Source: JAJPJE01 sp963724985
GTDB taxonomy: Bacteria; Acidobacteriota; Terriglobia; Terriglobales; Acidobacteriaceae
NCBI GenBank assembly: GCA_963724985.1
Contig: CAVRWV010000022.1
Location: 1 to 64,000, forward strand
DNA length: 64,000 nucleotides
Direction: 5' to 3'
The position numbers were made by a program, and so were the translations under genes. Positions within the stretch are counted from its first letter, which is position 1. Every line of letters begins with the position of its first letter. Under the pieces are notes generated by a model that was not told the DNA's origin, made no database searches, and was given only the letters and a program-made list of their open reading frames with translations. Shown here one piece after another: positions 18,847 to 27,560 of this stretch.

Positions 18847-18904
18847 CTTTTACCTTTCGAGCGAGGTGCACTCATAAGTTTCAGCGCGTCGGTAGAATTC
18901 ACGG

Positions 18905-20539
18905 TTAAAACGTCACGCGCACGACGTATGCATATTTAGACGGAGGTTGGCCAGGCAGCTTCACATGGAGACCGTCGCCCTGTTGATCGAATTGCACTTT
19001 GGCGCCGCTACCCAATAATGAAACGCCTTTCACGCGTTCACCGCCGACGGCAGATGCGAGTGATCGAACCACGGCTTCTCCGTTACCTGGCCAGCTCAGT
19101 CCGATAACATAGAGAGCGCCGCCCTTGGTTGTGAAGCGAAAGTCTTCTGCGGTGTAGTTCGTGACATCCGTATCGTGAAAGGCGCCAGCCGCCGCTTTCG
19201 TGGGGCCTTCGCCGTAAATCCTCCACGGGCGAGTTCCGTAGATCGCTTCTCCATTGACGTCGAGCCAGCCGCCTACACCGAGAAGGACCTGTTGCACCTG
19301 TTCCGGGATGGTGCCGTCGGACTTGGGCCCAATATTCAGCAGCAGGTTGCCGTTCTTGCTGACGATATCGATGAGTTGATGGACGATGAATTCCGGCGAC
19401 TTGAAAGTTTCGTCATTGATATAACCCCACGATTTGTTGCCTACGGACGTATCCGTCTGCCAATAGAGCGGACGCAGGTCGGCGAGTTGGCCACGTTCAA
19501 CGTCAAGGACCGCAGAGTGTTCCTGCATGGCGTAGTCCTTATAGTTGATCACCCCGACGTGATCGCCATACTTCAGAGAGCTGTTGTAATAGAACGCCGC
19601 AAAGCGCGTGAGGTTAGGGCGTATTAACGCCTGCCCGATCCACCAGTCGAAGTACACGATGTCAGGATGGTATTTATCGACAATTTCCGCCGCCCGCGCG
19701 AGCCAATCATTTGCCCAAGCTGAGGAAACATAAGTGAAATCGCCATCGAGGGGCGTTCCCCACTTGTTGGACAACCAGTTGTGCGCGGGGCCGTAGAAGG
19801 CAGCGTATTGCGGATCGTTCACATCCGACGGAATCGCTCGGCCTACCCCAAGGTAGAAATTGTGTTCCACACGGTGGGACGACACACCAAAATGCAATCC
19901 ATCGGCTCGCACCGCTTTTGCCAGTTGTCCGATCACATCGCGGTGCGGACCCATTTTGGCAGCTGTCCAATCGCTCAGTCCGCTGTCATACATCGCGAAT
20001 CCATCGTGATGCTCCGCTACTGGCACGACATACTTCGCCCCCGCCTTCTTGAATAAGTCGGCCCATGCGCCGGCATCGAAGTGCTCGGCTTTGAACATCG
20101 GGATGAAGTCTTTGTAGCCAAACTTATCCTGCGTGCCATACGTCGCGATGTGATGCTGATATTCAGGAGACCCAGGCACGTACATATTCCGCGGATACCA
20201 TTCGTTACCAAACGCAGGCACGGAATAGACGCCCCAATGAATGAAGATCCCGAACTTCGCGTCCTTGTACCACTCCGGAACCTCATACTTCTGCAGTGAT
20301 TCCCAGTCGGGCCGGAACGGTCCCTGCTGATCGACTTTCTCCACCTGTTCCAAGACGGCTGCGCGTTGCGAGTCGTACTTGCTGCTGCCCTTCTGCCAGG
20401 CCTGATCAATGGCTACAGGATCCTGCGAGGCGGTTGGAGCGGTGCTGCTCTGGGCATGGAGGCTAGAAATCGCAAAAAGGCCAAGAATAATAGCGCCGAA
20501 GTTCCGAATCATACGGGATAGCAGTGTTTGCGAGAACAT
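18905..20539 (-). CDS. Secreted GH29 alpha-L-fucosidase
   Basis: This enzyme would release L-fucose from glycans, for example fucosylated xyloglucan. It has 544 residues with an N-terminal signal ending near SSLHAQ. GH29 features are KFGIFIHWGVYSVPAFGNEW, the HDGFAMYDS segment and the catalytic nucleophile Asp in DIVYFDWW. It has a C-terminal beta-sandwich. ATG 20539 is preferred because AAAGGA precedes it; a Met 27 bases further in starts the hydrophobic core directly. It follows GH39 on the same strand with a 40-bp gap and precedes GH31 by 58 bp, so the three probably form an operon. Confidence 0.92.
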   Translation of the reverse strand: MFSQTLLSRMIRNFGAIILGLFAISSLHAQSSTAPTASQDPVAIDQAWQKGSSKYDSQRAAVLEQVEKVDQQGPFRPDWESLQKYEVPEWYKDAKFGIFIHWGVYSVPAFGNEWYPRNMYVPGSPEYQHHIATYGTQDKFGYKDFIPMFKAEHFDAGAWADLFKKAGAKYVVPVAEHHDGFAMYDSGLSDWTAAKMGPHRDVIGQLAKAVRADGLHFGVSSHRVEHNFYLGVGRAIPSDVNDPQYAAFYGPAHNWLSNKWGTPLDGDFTYVSSAWANDWLARAAEIVDKYHPDIVYFDWWIGQALIRPNLTRFAAFYYNSSLKYGDHVGVINYKDYAMQEHSAVLDVERGQLADLRPLYWQTDTSVGNKSWGYINDETFKSPEFIVHQLIDIVSKNGNLLLNIGPKSDGTIPEQVQQVLLGVGGWLDVNGEAIYGTRPWRIYGEGPTKAAAGAFHDTDVTNYTAEDFRFTTKGGALYVIGLSWPGNGEAVVRSLASAVGGERVKGVSLLGSGAKVQFDQQGDGLHVKLPGQPPSKYAYVVRVTF

Positions 20540-20560
20540 AAGTCCTTTCGTCACTACTGC

Positions 20561-20574
20561 TGACAACGCTAACC
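20561..20574. promoter_or_regulatory. Possible LacI-type operator half-conserved site upstream of GH29
   Basis: The 14 bases TGACAACGCTAACC resemble the central-CG palindromes bound by LacI-family sugar regulators (TGTTAGCGCTAACA type), matching 10 of 14 positions. The site lies just upstream of the GH29 ribosome site and a few bases from the GH39 stop. A LacI regulator is encoded at 37491-38600. The assignment is tentative. Confidence 0.25.
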
Positions 20575-20579
20575 TCAAT

Positions 20580-22307
20580 CTACCAAGTCAAATTCAACAG
20601 TGATACTCCCAGGGGCGGTTCCGTGAATCTCAATTCAATCGCGTCTCCCGCCACCGCCATCCATCGCGGAGATTCGAGCAACTGTAATTGGCCGGCCATT
20701 TTAAGCTGCTGATATTCGTGCTCTGACGGTTTTTGCGGCGATCCCATTGTTTGCCAGGCTGTGTACGCATTGCTGTGATCGTGATCGACACGCCAGTGCT
20801 CCAGCAATACCTGTGATAAGCCCTGAGGTAAGCCTTCGATTCTCAAATGAATTTGTGTTGGAGCAGTCTGGCTGGAATCGTCGTGATAGTTCCATACGAG
20901 GATGTTCACCTTATGGCTATCGCGGGTGGCAATTACGTTTACATCTGATTTCGCTCGCACACTCGAATGCAGGATGTCAGTGAGATCGCGCGCTCCAGTA
21001 CTGTCCGCGAAGACGCGTTCTCCCTTCATCTGCCCAAACAATCGGTAAGCATTCAACAGCGGTAGATCGATGCCGTTCGTCGTGAAAGCCCGAAGCCCGG
21101 CAAAGATGGGCTGGCCTGGAAAGGTGAATGCCCAGGCAATCGAGCCTTCCAATTTGATGTGGTGACGCTGAGCCAGAGCTATCGTTCCGTTCATAAGCTC
21201 CGCCTCGTAGCTGGCATATTGCGAGGTCAGGCGATACGTGTTCTGCGGATGCGAGCTGGCATCGCACGCGGCGCAGGACTCGGGATCTGATTCGCTGAGA
21301 ACGACTGGTAATTCGCGCAGCGTGGGAAACTTCTCGATGATTGCGAATCCCTGATCGATGTCTCGCAGGTTCGCGCCGACATCCAGTTCGACGTGACCAG
21401 CGACCGATGACGCTTTTCCCTTCGCGTGGAATGATATGAAATCGAGCGGGGCGCCCTTCTTGCCGGTCACGTAATTCTGGCCGTTGGCGCAGTGCTCAAG
21501 AAAATCACGAAGGAATTTGGCGGCTCTCTCGCTGGCTGGACCAGTGCTTGCTGGCCCACCAACATGCGCACCCGGCAGTGCGCGCCTTACTGCTACGGCG
21601 GTGTAATCGTAGAGTTTGAAGTATTCGTCTTCGGTTCCGTGCCAGTAGAAGATATCCGGCTCGTTCCAGACCTCCCACTCCCATTTCGCGACTTCGCTCG
21701 CTCCATAGCGATCCACCATATGCCGAACCCAGCGATACACGAGCTCCGACCATTCGTCATAGTTCTTCGGCGGATAGGTCCATCCGGTATCGAAGTCCTT
21801 GGGCCAATGATGTTGATACGGTTCGGGATGGGTAGAGAGCGCTTCGGGCATGAAGCCAATTTCGACGAATGGAGTTATACCGGTGGCTTTGTACGTGTCG
21901 AAGATCTTGTCGACGAGGGCCCAGTTATAAACTGGCTTGCCTGCCGCATCTCGAGTAAACGCGTTCGTCGAACCCCACTTCAATGCCGGAGTGCCATCGC
22001 CGGTTGTCAGCAAATTATGCGTGCGGTCGTGTACCGGATAAGAACTGAGCTCCGAGAGCTTCGTAAGAAGATCACGACCCTCCTCGCTGTAGGTGTAATT
22101 CGGCTCGTCGTGCCCAACCCACGCCCAGACAGGTTCGAACGGACCCGTGGTCCTCGATGCCTTGACCGTGATCGTGACCAGTTGCTGCGCCGGTGACAGC
22201 GTGGCGGCCAGCAGCAGCGAAATAATCAGAAGTTGTGTTCTTCTCGCCAGGATTCGTGCAATTCGAGGGATCTTCAAAGTTGGGAAAACGTTTTCTATGT
22301 GTAGCAT
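20580..22307 (-). CDS. Secreted GH39-like beta-xylosidase
   Basis: This is a TIM-barrel glycosidase of about 575 residues, probably acting on beta-xylosides. A positively charged N-terminus plus hydrophobic segment (LLIISLLLAATLSPAQQ) looks like a signal peptide. GH39/clan A features are FEPVWAWVGHDEPNYTY, the acid/base Glu in WEWEVWNEPDIFYWHG and the nucleophile Glu in PVVLSESDPESCAAC. A C-terminal beta domain follows. The start is uncertain: ATG 22307 is best, and a GTG at 22322 is also in frame. Neither has a clear ribosome site. It is first gene of the GH39-GH29-GH31 run, divergent from a GH51 gene. Confidence 0.88.
   Translation of the reverse strand: MLHIENVFPTLKIPRIARILARRTQLLIISLLLAATLSPAQQLVTITVKASRTTGPFEPVWAWVGHDEPNYTYSEEGRDLLTKLSELSSYPVHDRTHNLLTTGDGTPALKWGSTNAFTRDAAGKPVYNWALVDKIFDTYKATGITPFVEIGFMPEALSTHPEPYQHHWPKDFDTGWTYPPKNYDEWSELVYRWVRHMVDRYGASEVAKWEWEVWNEPDIFYWHGTEDEYFKLYDYTAVAVRRALPGAHVGGPASTGPASERAAKFLRDFLEHCANGQNYVTGKKGAPLDFISFHAKGKASSVAGHVELDVGANLRDIDQGFAIIEKFPTLRELPVVLSESDPESCAACDASSHPQNTYRLTSQYASYEAELMNGTIALAQRHHIKLEGSIAWAFTFPGQPIFAGLRAFTTNGIDLPLLNAYRLFGQMKGERVFADSTGARDLTDILHSSVRAKSDVNVIATRDSHKVNILVWNYHDDSSQTAPTQIHLRIEGLPQGLSQVLLEHWRVDHDHSNAYTAWQTMGSPQKPSEHEYQQLKMAGQLQLLESPRWMAVAGDAIELRFTEPPLGVSLLNLTW
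22284..22295. promoter_or_regulatory. Perfect 12-bp LacI/cre-like palindrome
   Basis: GAAAACGTTTTC is a perfect palindrome with the central CG typical of LacI-family operators. It lies at the 5' end of the GH39 reading frame and about 115 bp upstream of the divergent GH51 start, so one bound dimer could control both directions. A LacI regulator lies in the same island (37491-38600). Confidence 0.45.
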
Positions 22308-22410
22308 AAAAACGTGTGTCACGAAATGGCCGAAATGGACTAAGATGCCGTTGCTAGAAATTCAAAACTTCATTGTAAGCAGTCTGTATGGACGAGGGAA
22401 TAGCACTTCA

Positions 22411-24078
22411 ATGTCGACCACAGATTCGTCTCTCTACACGCCGGTAAACGGTTACCCAGATGGGTCGTTCAGAGCTTCTTGTCGAACTGTAACGCGTCTC
22501 CAGCGTTCGCTGCTGATTTTCGCACTGATAACGATTGCCCTGAGTGCGTCTGCGATCGCGGCAGACAAGATTGCAATGTCAGTGGATGCGTCGAAAGCCG
22601 GTCCGAAGATTGATCGCAATATTTTCGGCCAGTTTGCCGAGCATCTTGGCCACGGAATTTATGAAGGTGTCTGGGTTGGTCCAGATTCCTCGATACCGAA
22701 TACCCGTGGCATCCGTAACGACGTGGTGGCAGCGCTCAAGGCGATCAAGGTGCCGAACGTCCGCTGGCCCGGTGGCTGCTTCGCCGATGAATACCACTGG
22801 CGCAACGGCATCGGCCCGGCCGATAAGAGAACCGTGACCCTCAATCCCAATTGGGGCGGCGTTATCGAACCAAACTCTTTCGGAACACATGAATTCATGG
22901 ACTTCGTCGACCAGATCGGCGCCGAGGCGTATGTCTCAGTCAATGTTGGGTCCGGCACTCCGCGAGAAGCGTCCGAATGGCTGGAATATATGACCACCGG
23001 TCAGCCGACGACGCTCCAAAAGGAACGCGCCGCCAACGGACATCCTGCTCCGTACAAGGTCCCGTATCTAGGCGTCGGAAATGAAAGCTGGGACTGTGGT
23101 GGAAATATGTCGCCCGACTACTATCTCAGCCAACTCAGGATATACAGTCACTTCGTCAGAAACTACAATCCCGCGCAGCAGACCAAAGACCAGATGCTGA
23201 AGATCGCTGTCGGCCCGGGTGGCGACGAGCCCCGCTACGTCGAATGGACTGACACCATCATGAAGGCTTGGCAACATCACCAGTGGAGCTGGGATATGAA
23301 CGGCCTCTCGATGCACTCCTACACGGTCGGATCATTTCCGCCGGTGTACAAATCGGTTGGGTTCGGAGAGGCCGACTACAGCAAGATCCTGCAGCTGACT
23401 TTGCAGATGGACGGCCTGGTTGGGAAGTATTCCGCCATCATGGATAAGTATGATCCCGACAAAAAGATCACGCTTGTCGTGGACGAATGGGGCGCCTGGT
23501 ACGCACCGCTGCCCGGAAGCAATCCCGGGTTCCTGGTTCAACAAAACAGCATACGCGACGCCATCCTGGCCTCACTGAATCTGAACATCTTCGCCCGTCA
23601 TGCCGAGCGCGTGCGCATGGCTAACATTGCCCAGATGATTAATGTGCTCCAGGCAATGATCATGACTGACAAAGAGAAGATGGTCCTGACCCCGACCTAT
23701 CATGTCTTCAAAATGTATGTTCCGTTCCAGGACGCGACCTCTGTGCCAGTCTCTTTTGACGCCGGAACTTACAAGAACGGCGACATTACCCTGCCGCGTG
23801 TAGACGCCATCGCGGCGAAGGATACGAAGGGCAAGCTGTGGTTGGCCATCACCAATCTCGATCCGAATCAGCCGGTCGAAATCGACGCAAGCGTTTCCGG
23901 GATAAATGCGAAATCGGCATCGGGCGAAACACTCACCGCGCCACAAGTTGACAGCGTGAATACATTCGACGCGCCGAACACAGTTGCGCCAAAAGCTATT
24001 TCGGCGAAGGCTGAAGGCGGCAAGCTGGTTTTGACCCTGCCACCCAAATCGGTGACTGTCGTTTCGGTTGACCAATAA
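22411..24078 (+). CDS. Secreted GH51 alpha-L-arabinofuranosidase
   Basis: This enzyme removes arabinofuranosyl side chains from arabinoxylan or arabinan. It has 555 residues from ATG 22411. A long N-terminal region precedes the hydrophobic signal (SLLIFALITIALSASAIAADK). The GH51 barrel carries FGQFAEHLGHGIYEG, WPGGCFADEYHWRNGIGP, the acid/base Glu in YLGVGNESWDCGG and the nucleophile Glu in TLVVDEWGAWY. The C-terminal all-beta arabinofuranosidase domain ends in PPKSVTVVSVD. A GAGGG sequence 12 bases upstream is a weak ribosome site. It is divergent from GH39, followed by a CE1 esterase and a second GH51. Confidence 0.92.
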   Translation: MSTTDSSLYTPVNGYPDGSFRASCRTVTRLQRSLLIFALITIALSASAIAADKIAMSVDASKAGPKIDRNIFGQFAEHLGHGIYEGVWVGPDSSIPNTRGIRNDVVAALKAIKVPNVRWPGGCFADEYHWRNGIGPADKRTVTLNPNWGGVIEPNSFGTHEFMDFVDQIGAEAYVSVNVGSGTPREASEWLEYMTTGQPTTLQKERAANGHPAPYKVPYLGVGNESWDCGGNMSPDYYLSQLRIYSHFVRNYNPAQQTKDQMLKIAVGPGGDEPRYVEWTDTIMKAWQHHQWSWDMNGLSMHSYTVGSFPPVYKSVGFGEADYSKILQLTLQMDGLVGKYSAIMDKYDPDKKITLVVDEWGAWYAPLPGSNPGFLVQQNSIRDAILASLNLNIFARHAERVRMANIAQMINVLQAMIMTDKEKMVLTPTYHVFKMYVPFQDATSVPVSFDAGTYKNGDITLPRVDAIAAKDTKGKLWLAITNLDPNQPVEIDASVSGINAKSASGETLTAPQVDSVNTFDAPNTVAPKAISAKAEGGKLVLTLPPKSVTVVSVDQ

Positions 24079-24096
24079 CTCATCACCGCAGGCACG

Positions 24097-24126
24097 CAGG
24101 AGTTCCATCCTCCCGTTGGACTCCTG
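24097..24126 (+). terminator. Hairpin after the first GH51 gene
   Basis: Imperfect arms (CAGGAGTTCC and GGACTCCTG, one bulge) flank an 11-base loop, starting 19 bp after the GH51 stop and 50 bp before the esterase start. No T run follows, so it may be a partial terminator or a processing/stability hairpin within an operon. Confidence 0.4.
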
Positions 24127-24176
24127 TGCGCCGCGCGCACGCTCTGCAAACAGGTGTGGGGCGAAGGAGAACATCG

Positions 24177-25364
24177 ATGAAGCATCTCGTCTTATTGGCA
24201 ATTCTGATTACAACTGTTTCTTACGCGCAAGAGCAGGGCACTTTCCAGCCGGCTTCCACGAATGTCTGGGGCGCAAAATACCCGAGCGTCGATAGCACGG
24301 GCAGAGTGCAGATTCGTGTCAAAGCTCCAGACGCAACGAAGGTCCGCGCCAATTTCTGGAGTGGCCCAAAAATCGATATGGCCAAGCAGGAGGACGGATT
24401 CTGGACGGTCATCACGCCGCCTCTGGTGCCAGGGCTCCACTACTACACGCTGATCATCGACGGTGCCGAGGTCAGCGACACTGGCAGCCAGGCTTTTTTC
24501 GGCGGAGGCAAATACGCAAGCGCGGTTGAAGTTCCGGAACCCGGATCGACGTACTATCTGCCCGAAGATGTGCCGCATGGAAAGGTCCGTGAGGTCTGGT
24601 ACAACTCCAAGATCACCGGAACGTGGCGTCATGCGTTGGTGTATACGCCACCGAACTATGACGCGCAGATCAAGACGCGTTATCCCGTGCTCTATCTGCA
24701 ACACGGAGGCGGCGAAGACGAAACCGGCTGGACCAGGCAGGGCCGGGCGAATTTCATCCTCGACAACCTGATTGCCGCAGGCAAATCGAAGCCGATGATC
24801 ATCGTGATGGCGTATGGCTACGCCAAGCGGGTTGGTTATGTTGAGCCTGATTTAACCGGCAAGCCATTCGGTTCCCCCGAAATGATGAAGGCGATGCAGG
24901 ATATGGCGTCCGCCTTTGAGGATGACCTGACCCAGGTTCTGATTCCTTACGTGGATTCGAACTTCCGAACCATTGCAGACCGCGATCATCGCGCCATGGC
25001 CGGTTTATCGATGGGCGGCATGCAGACTTTCCAGGTCACGTTCGATCACCTCGACATGTTCTCTTACATTGGCGGATTCAGCGGCGCCGCCGGACCGCTG
25101 GTACTGGGCAACCGGTCGTTGGACGTGAAGACGGACTTGAACGGTGCATTGGCTGATCCGACTGCGTTTGCAAAGAGAGTGCACTTGCTTTGGCTGGGCG
25201 TAGGAACCAAGGAGCCTCCCATGATGCTGGCTGGAATCCAGAGACTGCATACCTCTCTGGCTGAAGCGAAGGTGGCTCACGTCTACTACGAGTCTCCGGG
25301 CACGGATCATGAATGGCAGACGTGGCGCCGCGATCTGAACGATTTTGCGCCAAGACTCTTTTAG
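24177..25364 (+). CDS. Secreted CE1-like (feruloyl/acetyl xylan-type) esterase
   Basis: This serine esterase of 395 residues is likely to remove feruloyl or acetyl groups from plant polysaccharide. A Sec signal (KHLVLLAILITTVSYAQ) is followed by an early-set/CBM48-like beta domain (about residues 30-115, VQIRVKAPDATKVRANFW). The esterase-D-like alpha/beta hydrolase has YPVLYLQHGGGEDETGW, the nucleophile Ser in AGLSMGGMQT and a catalytic His in GTDHEWQTWRRDL. ATG 24177 has AAGGAGAA upstream, which decides this start. It is flanked by two GH51 genes on the same strand, which points to arabinoxylan. Feruloyl esterase is inferred, not proven. Confidence 0.88.
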   Translation: MKHLVLLAILITTVSYAQEQGTFQPASTNVWGAKYPSVDSTGRVQIRVKAPDATKVRANFWSGPKIDMAKQEDGFWTVITPPLVPGLHYYTLIIDGAEVSDTGSQAFFGGGKYASAVEVPEPGSTYYLPEDVPHGKVREVWYNSKITGTWRHALVYTPPNYDAQIKTRYPVLYLQHGGGEDETGWTRQGRANFILDNLIAAGKSKPMIIVMAYGYAKRVGYVEPDLTGKPFGSPEMMKAMQDMASAFEDDLTQVLIPYVDSNFRTIADRDHRAMAGLSMGGMQTFQVTFDHLDMFSYIGGFSGAAGPLVLGNRSLDVKTDLNGALADPTAFAKRVHLLWLGVGTKEPPMMLAGIQRLHTSLAEAKVAHVYYESPGTDHEWQTWRRDLNDFAPRLF

Positions 25365-25430
25365 GAAGATTGCTTCTCAATCTTTTACGTGAGCACGATG
25401 CCAAGGTTCGCATCAGGAGGCCATCATACT

Positions 25431-27524
25431 GTGCATTCGAAGGCTAAGAATTCAGTCGTTATAAGATATTTATCGCTGACGGCCATACTCCTCGTCTCAG
25501 CTATTGCCTCTGCTCAAACTCAACCAGTGACGGTGACGATCGACGCGTCGAAGACCGGCCCTCCTATCTCGAAATACATCTACGGACAGTTTTTGGAGCA
25601 CATCGGCGGGATCGTCAACAACAACATCTGGGCGGAAATGCTGGATGACCGGAAGTTCTACTTTCCGATCACGTCGCATCCGCCCGCCGAACCAGCCGGG
25701 CCGAGTTGGAGACGCACCGCTCTGCGCCATTGGACTCCGATCGGCGCCGATGAATTCGTGACGATGGATGCGAGCCGTCCTTACGTCGGCGACCACACCC
25801 CCATGGTGAAGCTGAACCCGACCGAGACACACGGAATCCAGCAGGCGGGTGTGGCTGTTCGCAAAGGAAAGTCCTACACGGGACGCATCATTCTCGCAGG
25901 TGCACGTGGCGACACGGTGAAGGTTGCACTTGTATGGGGACCGGCCGCGAGCGATCGCCAGACCGTGACCATTGCCAAGGTTGGCTCCGAGTACGCGAAG
26001 TTTCCGCTGCACTTCCAGGCGCAGGGTGACAGCGACGATGCCCGATTAGAGATCGTTGGAACCGGCCACGGCTCCTTTCACATCGCAGCAGTCTCATTAA
26101 TGCCGGCCGACAATGTGCAAGGCTTCCGCGCGGAAGTGATTGCGCAGCTCAAACAGCTGAATTCCGGTGTGTATCGCTTTCCCGGTGGGAACTTTCTATC
26201 CGGGCACGAGTGGCGCAATGCAATCGGCGATCCTGACAAACGCCCGCCGATTATGGATCCGGTGTGGCATGCGGTTCAGCCGAACGACGTTGGCACCGAT
26301 GAATTCATGACACTATGCCGCCTGCTGAATGTCGAGCCTTATGTGACCGTCAATGCCGGTTTCGGCGACGAGTGGTCTGCGGCCCAACTCGTGGAATATG
26401 CAAACGGCGCCGTTACCACGCCGATGGGAAAATTGCGCGCCGCCAATGGTCACGCGGTACCTTATCACGTGAAATTCTGGGGAATCGGCAATGAACCCTG
26501 GGGCGAATGGCAATTGGGCTTCATGCCAGTTGCGCAGTGGGAATTGAAACACGACATGTTTGCCAAGGCGATGCGCAAGGTTGATCCGAGTATCAAGCTG
26601 ATCGCAGCCGGAGCTATGCCAGATGCGATGACCGGCTCCGGGCAGGGCAAGCGCATCAATGGCCAGATCGTTCCCGACTATCTTTCTCCCGCAGATTGGA
26701 GCGGCAATCTGCTCGCCCACTGTCTCGACAATATTGACCTGCTCAGCGAGCACTTCTATTCCTCGAGCAATCAGCGATTCGATCTCGCAAAAGGCGAGAA
26801 GGTAAAGATAGAGAATCAATCTCTAATCGAATGGGAGCGCGCCCCGGCCACGCAGGTCCGCGTGAAATACGAGCACTACCAGGAATACCTCAAGCGCATT
26901 CCCGGTCTCAAAGCCAAGCCAGTGCCCATCAGCCTGGATGAATGGGCGTACATTGGCGCTCCGCCGAATTCCTACAAGGTCGTTCCCGCGTACGCTTGGG
27001 CGTTCCACGAGATGTTCCGCCATTCCGATCTCTACCAACTGGGCGCGTTCACGTTCGCAACCGCAATGATCACCGAAGACCGAACAAACGCGGTGTTAAG
27101 TCCGACCGGCCTGCTGTTTAAGATGTATCGCGAACACTTTGGCACGATCCCGGTGGAAGTTTCCGGAAATTCGCCGCAACCAAAACCGATCTATCCCGCG
27201 GGCGGCGACCAGCCCGCGGTCAATCCGGGAAGCGATACGTATCCGCTGGATGTGAGCGCTGCTCTCAGTGACGATCGCAAAACACTGACTTTCGCGGTGC
27301 TGAATCCATCGGATTCCGAGCAACCGTTGAAGCTATCGATCGCCGGCGCGAAGCTTGCGAGCCAGGGCCATCTGTGGCGTATGGCGCCATCAAGCGTTGA
27401 TGCAACCATCGCTGTGGGACAGAAACCCGGAGTTGAGATACAGGAGCAGGTGCTGACCTCAGCGCCCGAGACGATGTCGGTGCCGCCCTTTAGCGTCAAT
27501 ATTTATTCGTTTCCTGTGAAGTAG
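25431..27524 (+). CDS. Secreted GH51 alpha-L-arabinofuranosidase, larger form
   Basis: This is the second GH51 of the island, 697 residues. The start is GTG 25431 because AGGAGG lies 10 bases upstream and a signal peptide (YLSLTAILLVSAIASAQ) follows; upstream GTG/ATG codons lack a ribosome site. An inserted CBM4-like beta-sandwich (about residues 90-215, GIQQAGVAVRKGKSYTGR) sits inside the N-terminal part of the barrel domain. The catalytic features are acid/base Glu in WGIGNEPWGEW and nucleophile Glu in ISLDEWAYIG. The C-terminal beta domain ends in PPFSVNIYSFPVK. It differs clearly from the first GH51, so the two probably attack different linkages. Confidence 0.92.
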   Translation: MHSKAKNSVVIRYLSLTAILLVSAIASAQTQPVTVTIDASKTGPPISKYIYGQFLEHIGGIVNNNIWAEMLDDRKFYFPITSHPPAEPAGPSWRRTALRHWTPIGADEFVTMDASRPYVGDHTPMVKLNPTETHGIQQAGVAVRKGKSYTGRIILAGARGDTVKVALVWGPAASDRQTVTIAKVGSEYAKFPLHFQAQGDSDDARLEIVGTGHGSFHIAAVSLMPADNVQGFRAEVIAQLKQLNSGVYRFPGGNFLSGHEWRNAIGDPDKRPPIMDPVWHAVQPNDVGTDEFMTLCRLLNVEPYVTVNAGFGDEWSAAQLVEYANGAVTTPMGKLRAANGHAVPYHVKFWGIGNEPWGEWQLGFMPVAQWELKHDMFAKAMRKVDPSIKLIAAGAMPDAMTGSGQGKRINGQIVPDYLSPADWSGNLLAHCLDNIDLLSEHFYSSSNQRFDLAKGEKVKIENQSLIEWERAPATQVRVKYEHYQEYLKRIPGLKAKPVPISLDEWAYIGAPPNSYKVVPAYAWAFHEMFRHSDLYQLGAFTFATAMITEDRTNAVLSPTGLLFKMYREHFGTIPVEVSGNSPQPKPIYPAGGDQPAVNPGSDTYPLDVSAALSDDRKTLTFAVLNPSDSEQPLKLSIAGAKLASQGHLWRMAPSSVDATIAVGQKPGVEIQEQVLTSAPETMSVPPFSVNIYSFPVK

Positions 27525-27560
27525 TTCGTTTGTTCGAGCGCGCCGAGGAGTGTGTAAAGG

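Noticed and set aside
22147..22410. N-terminal extension of the first GH51 frame
   Set aside because: It overlaps the divergent GH39 gene and has no ribosome site; ATG 22411 precedes the signal region.
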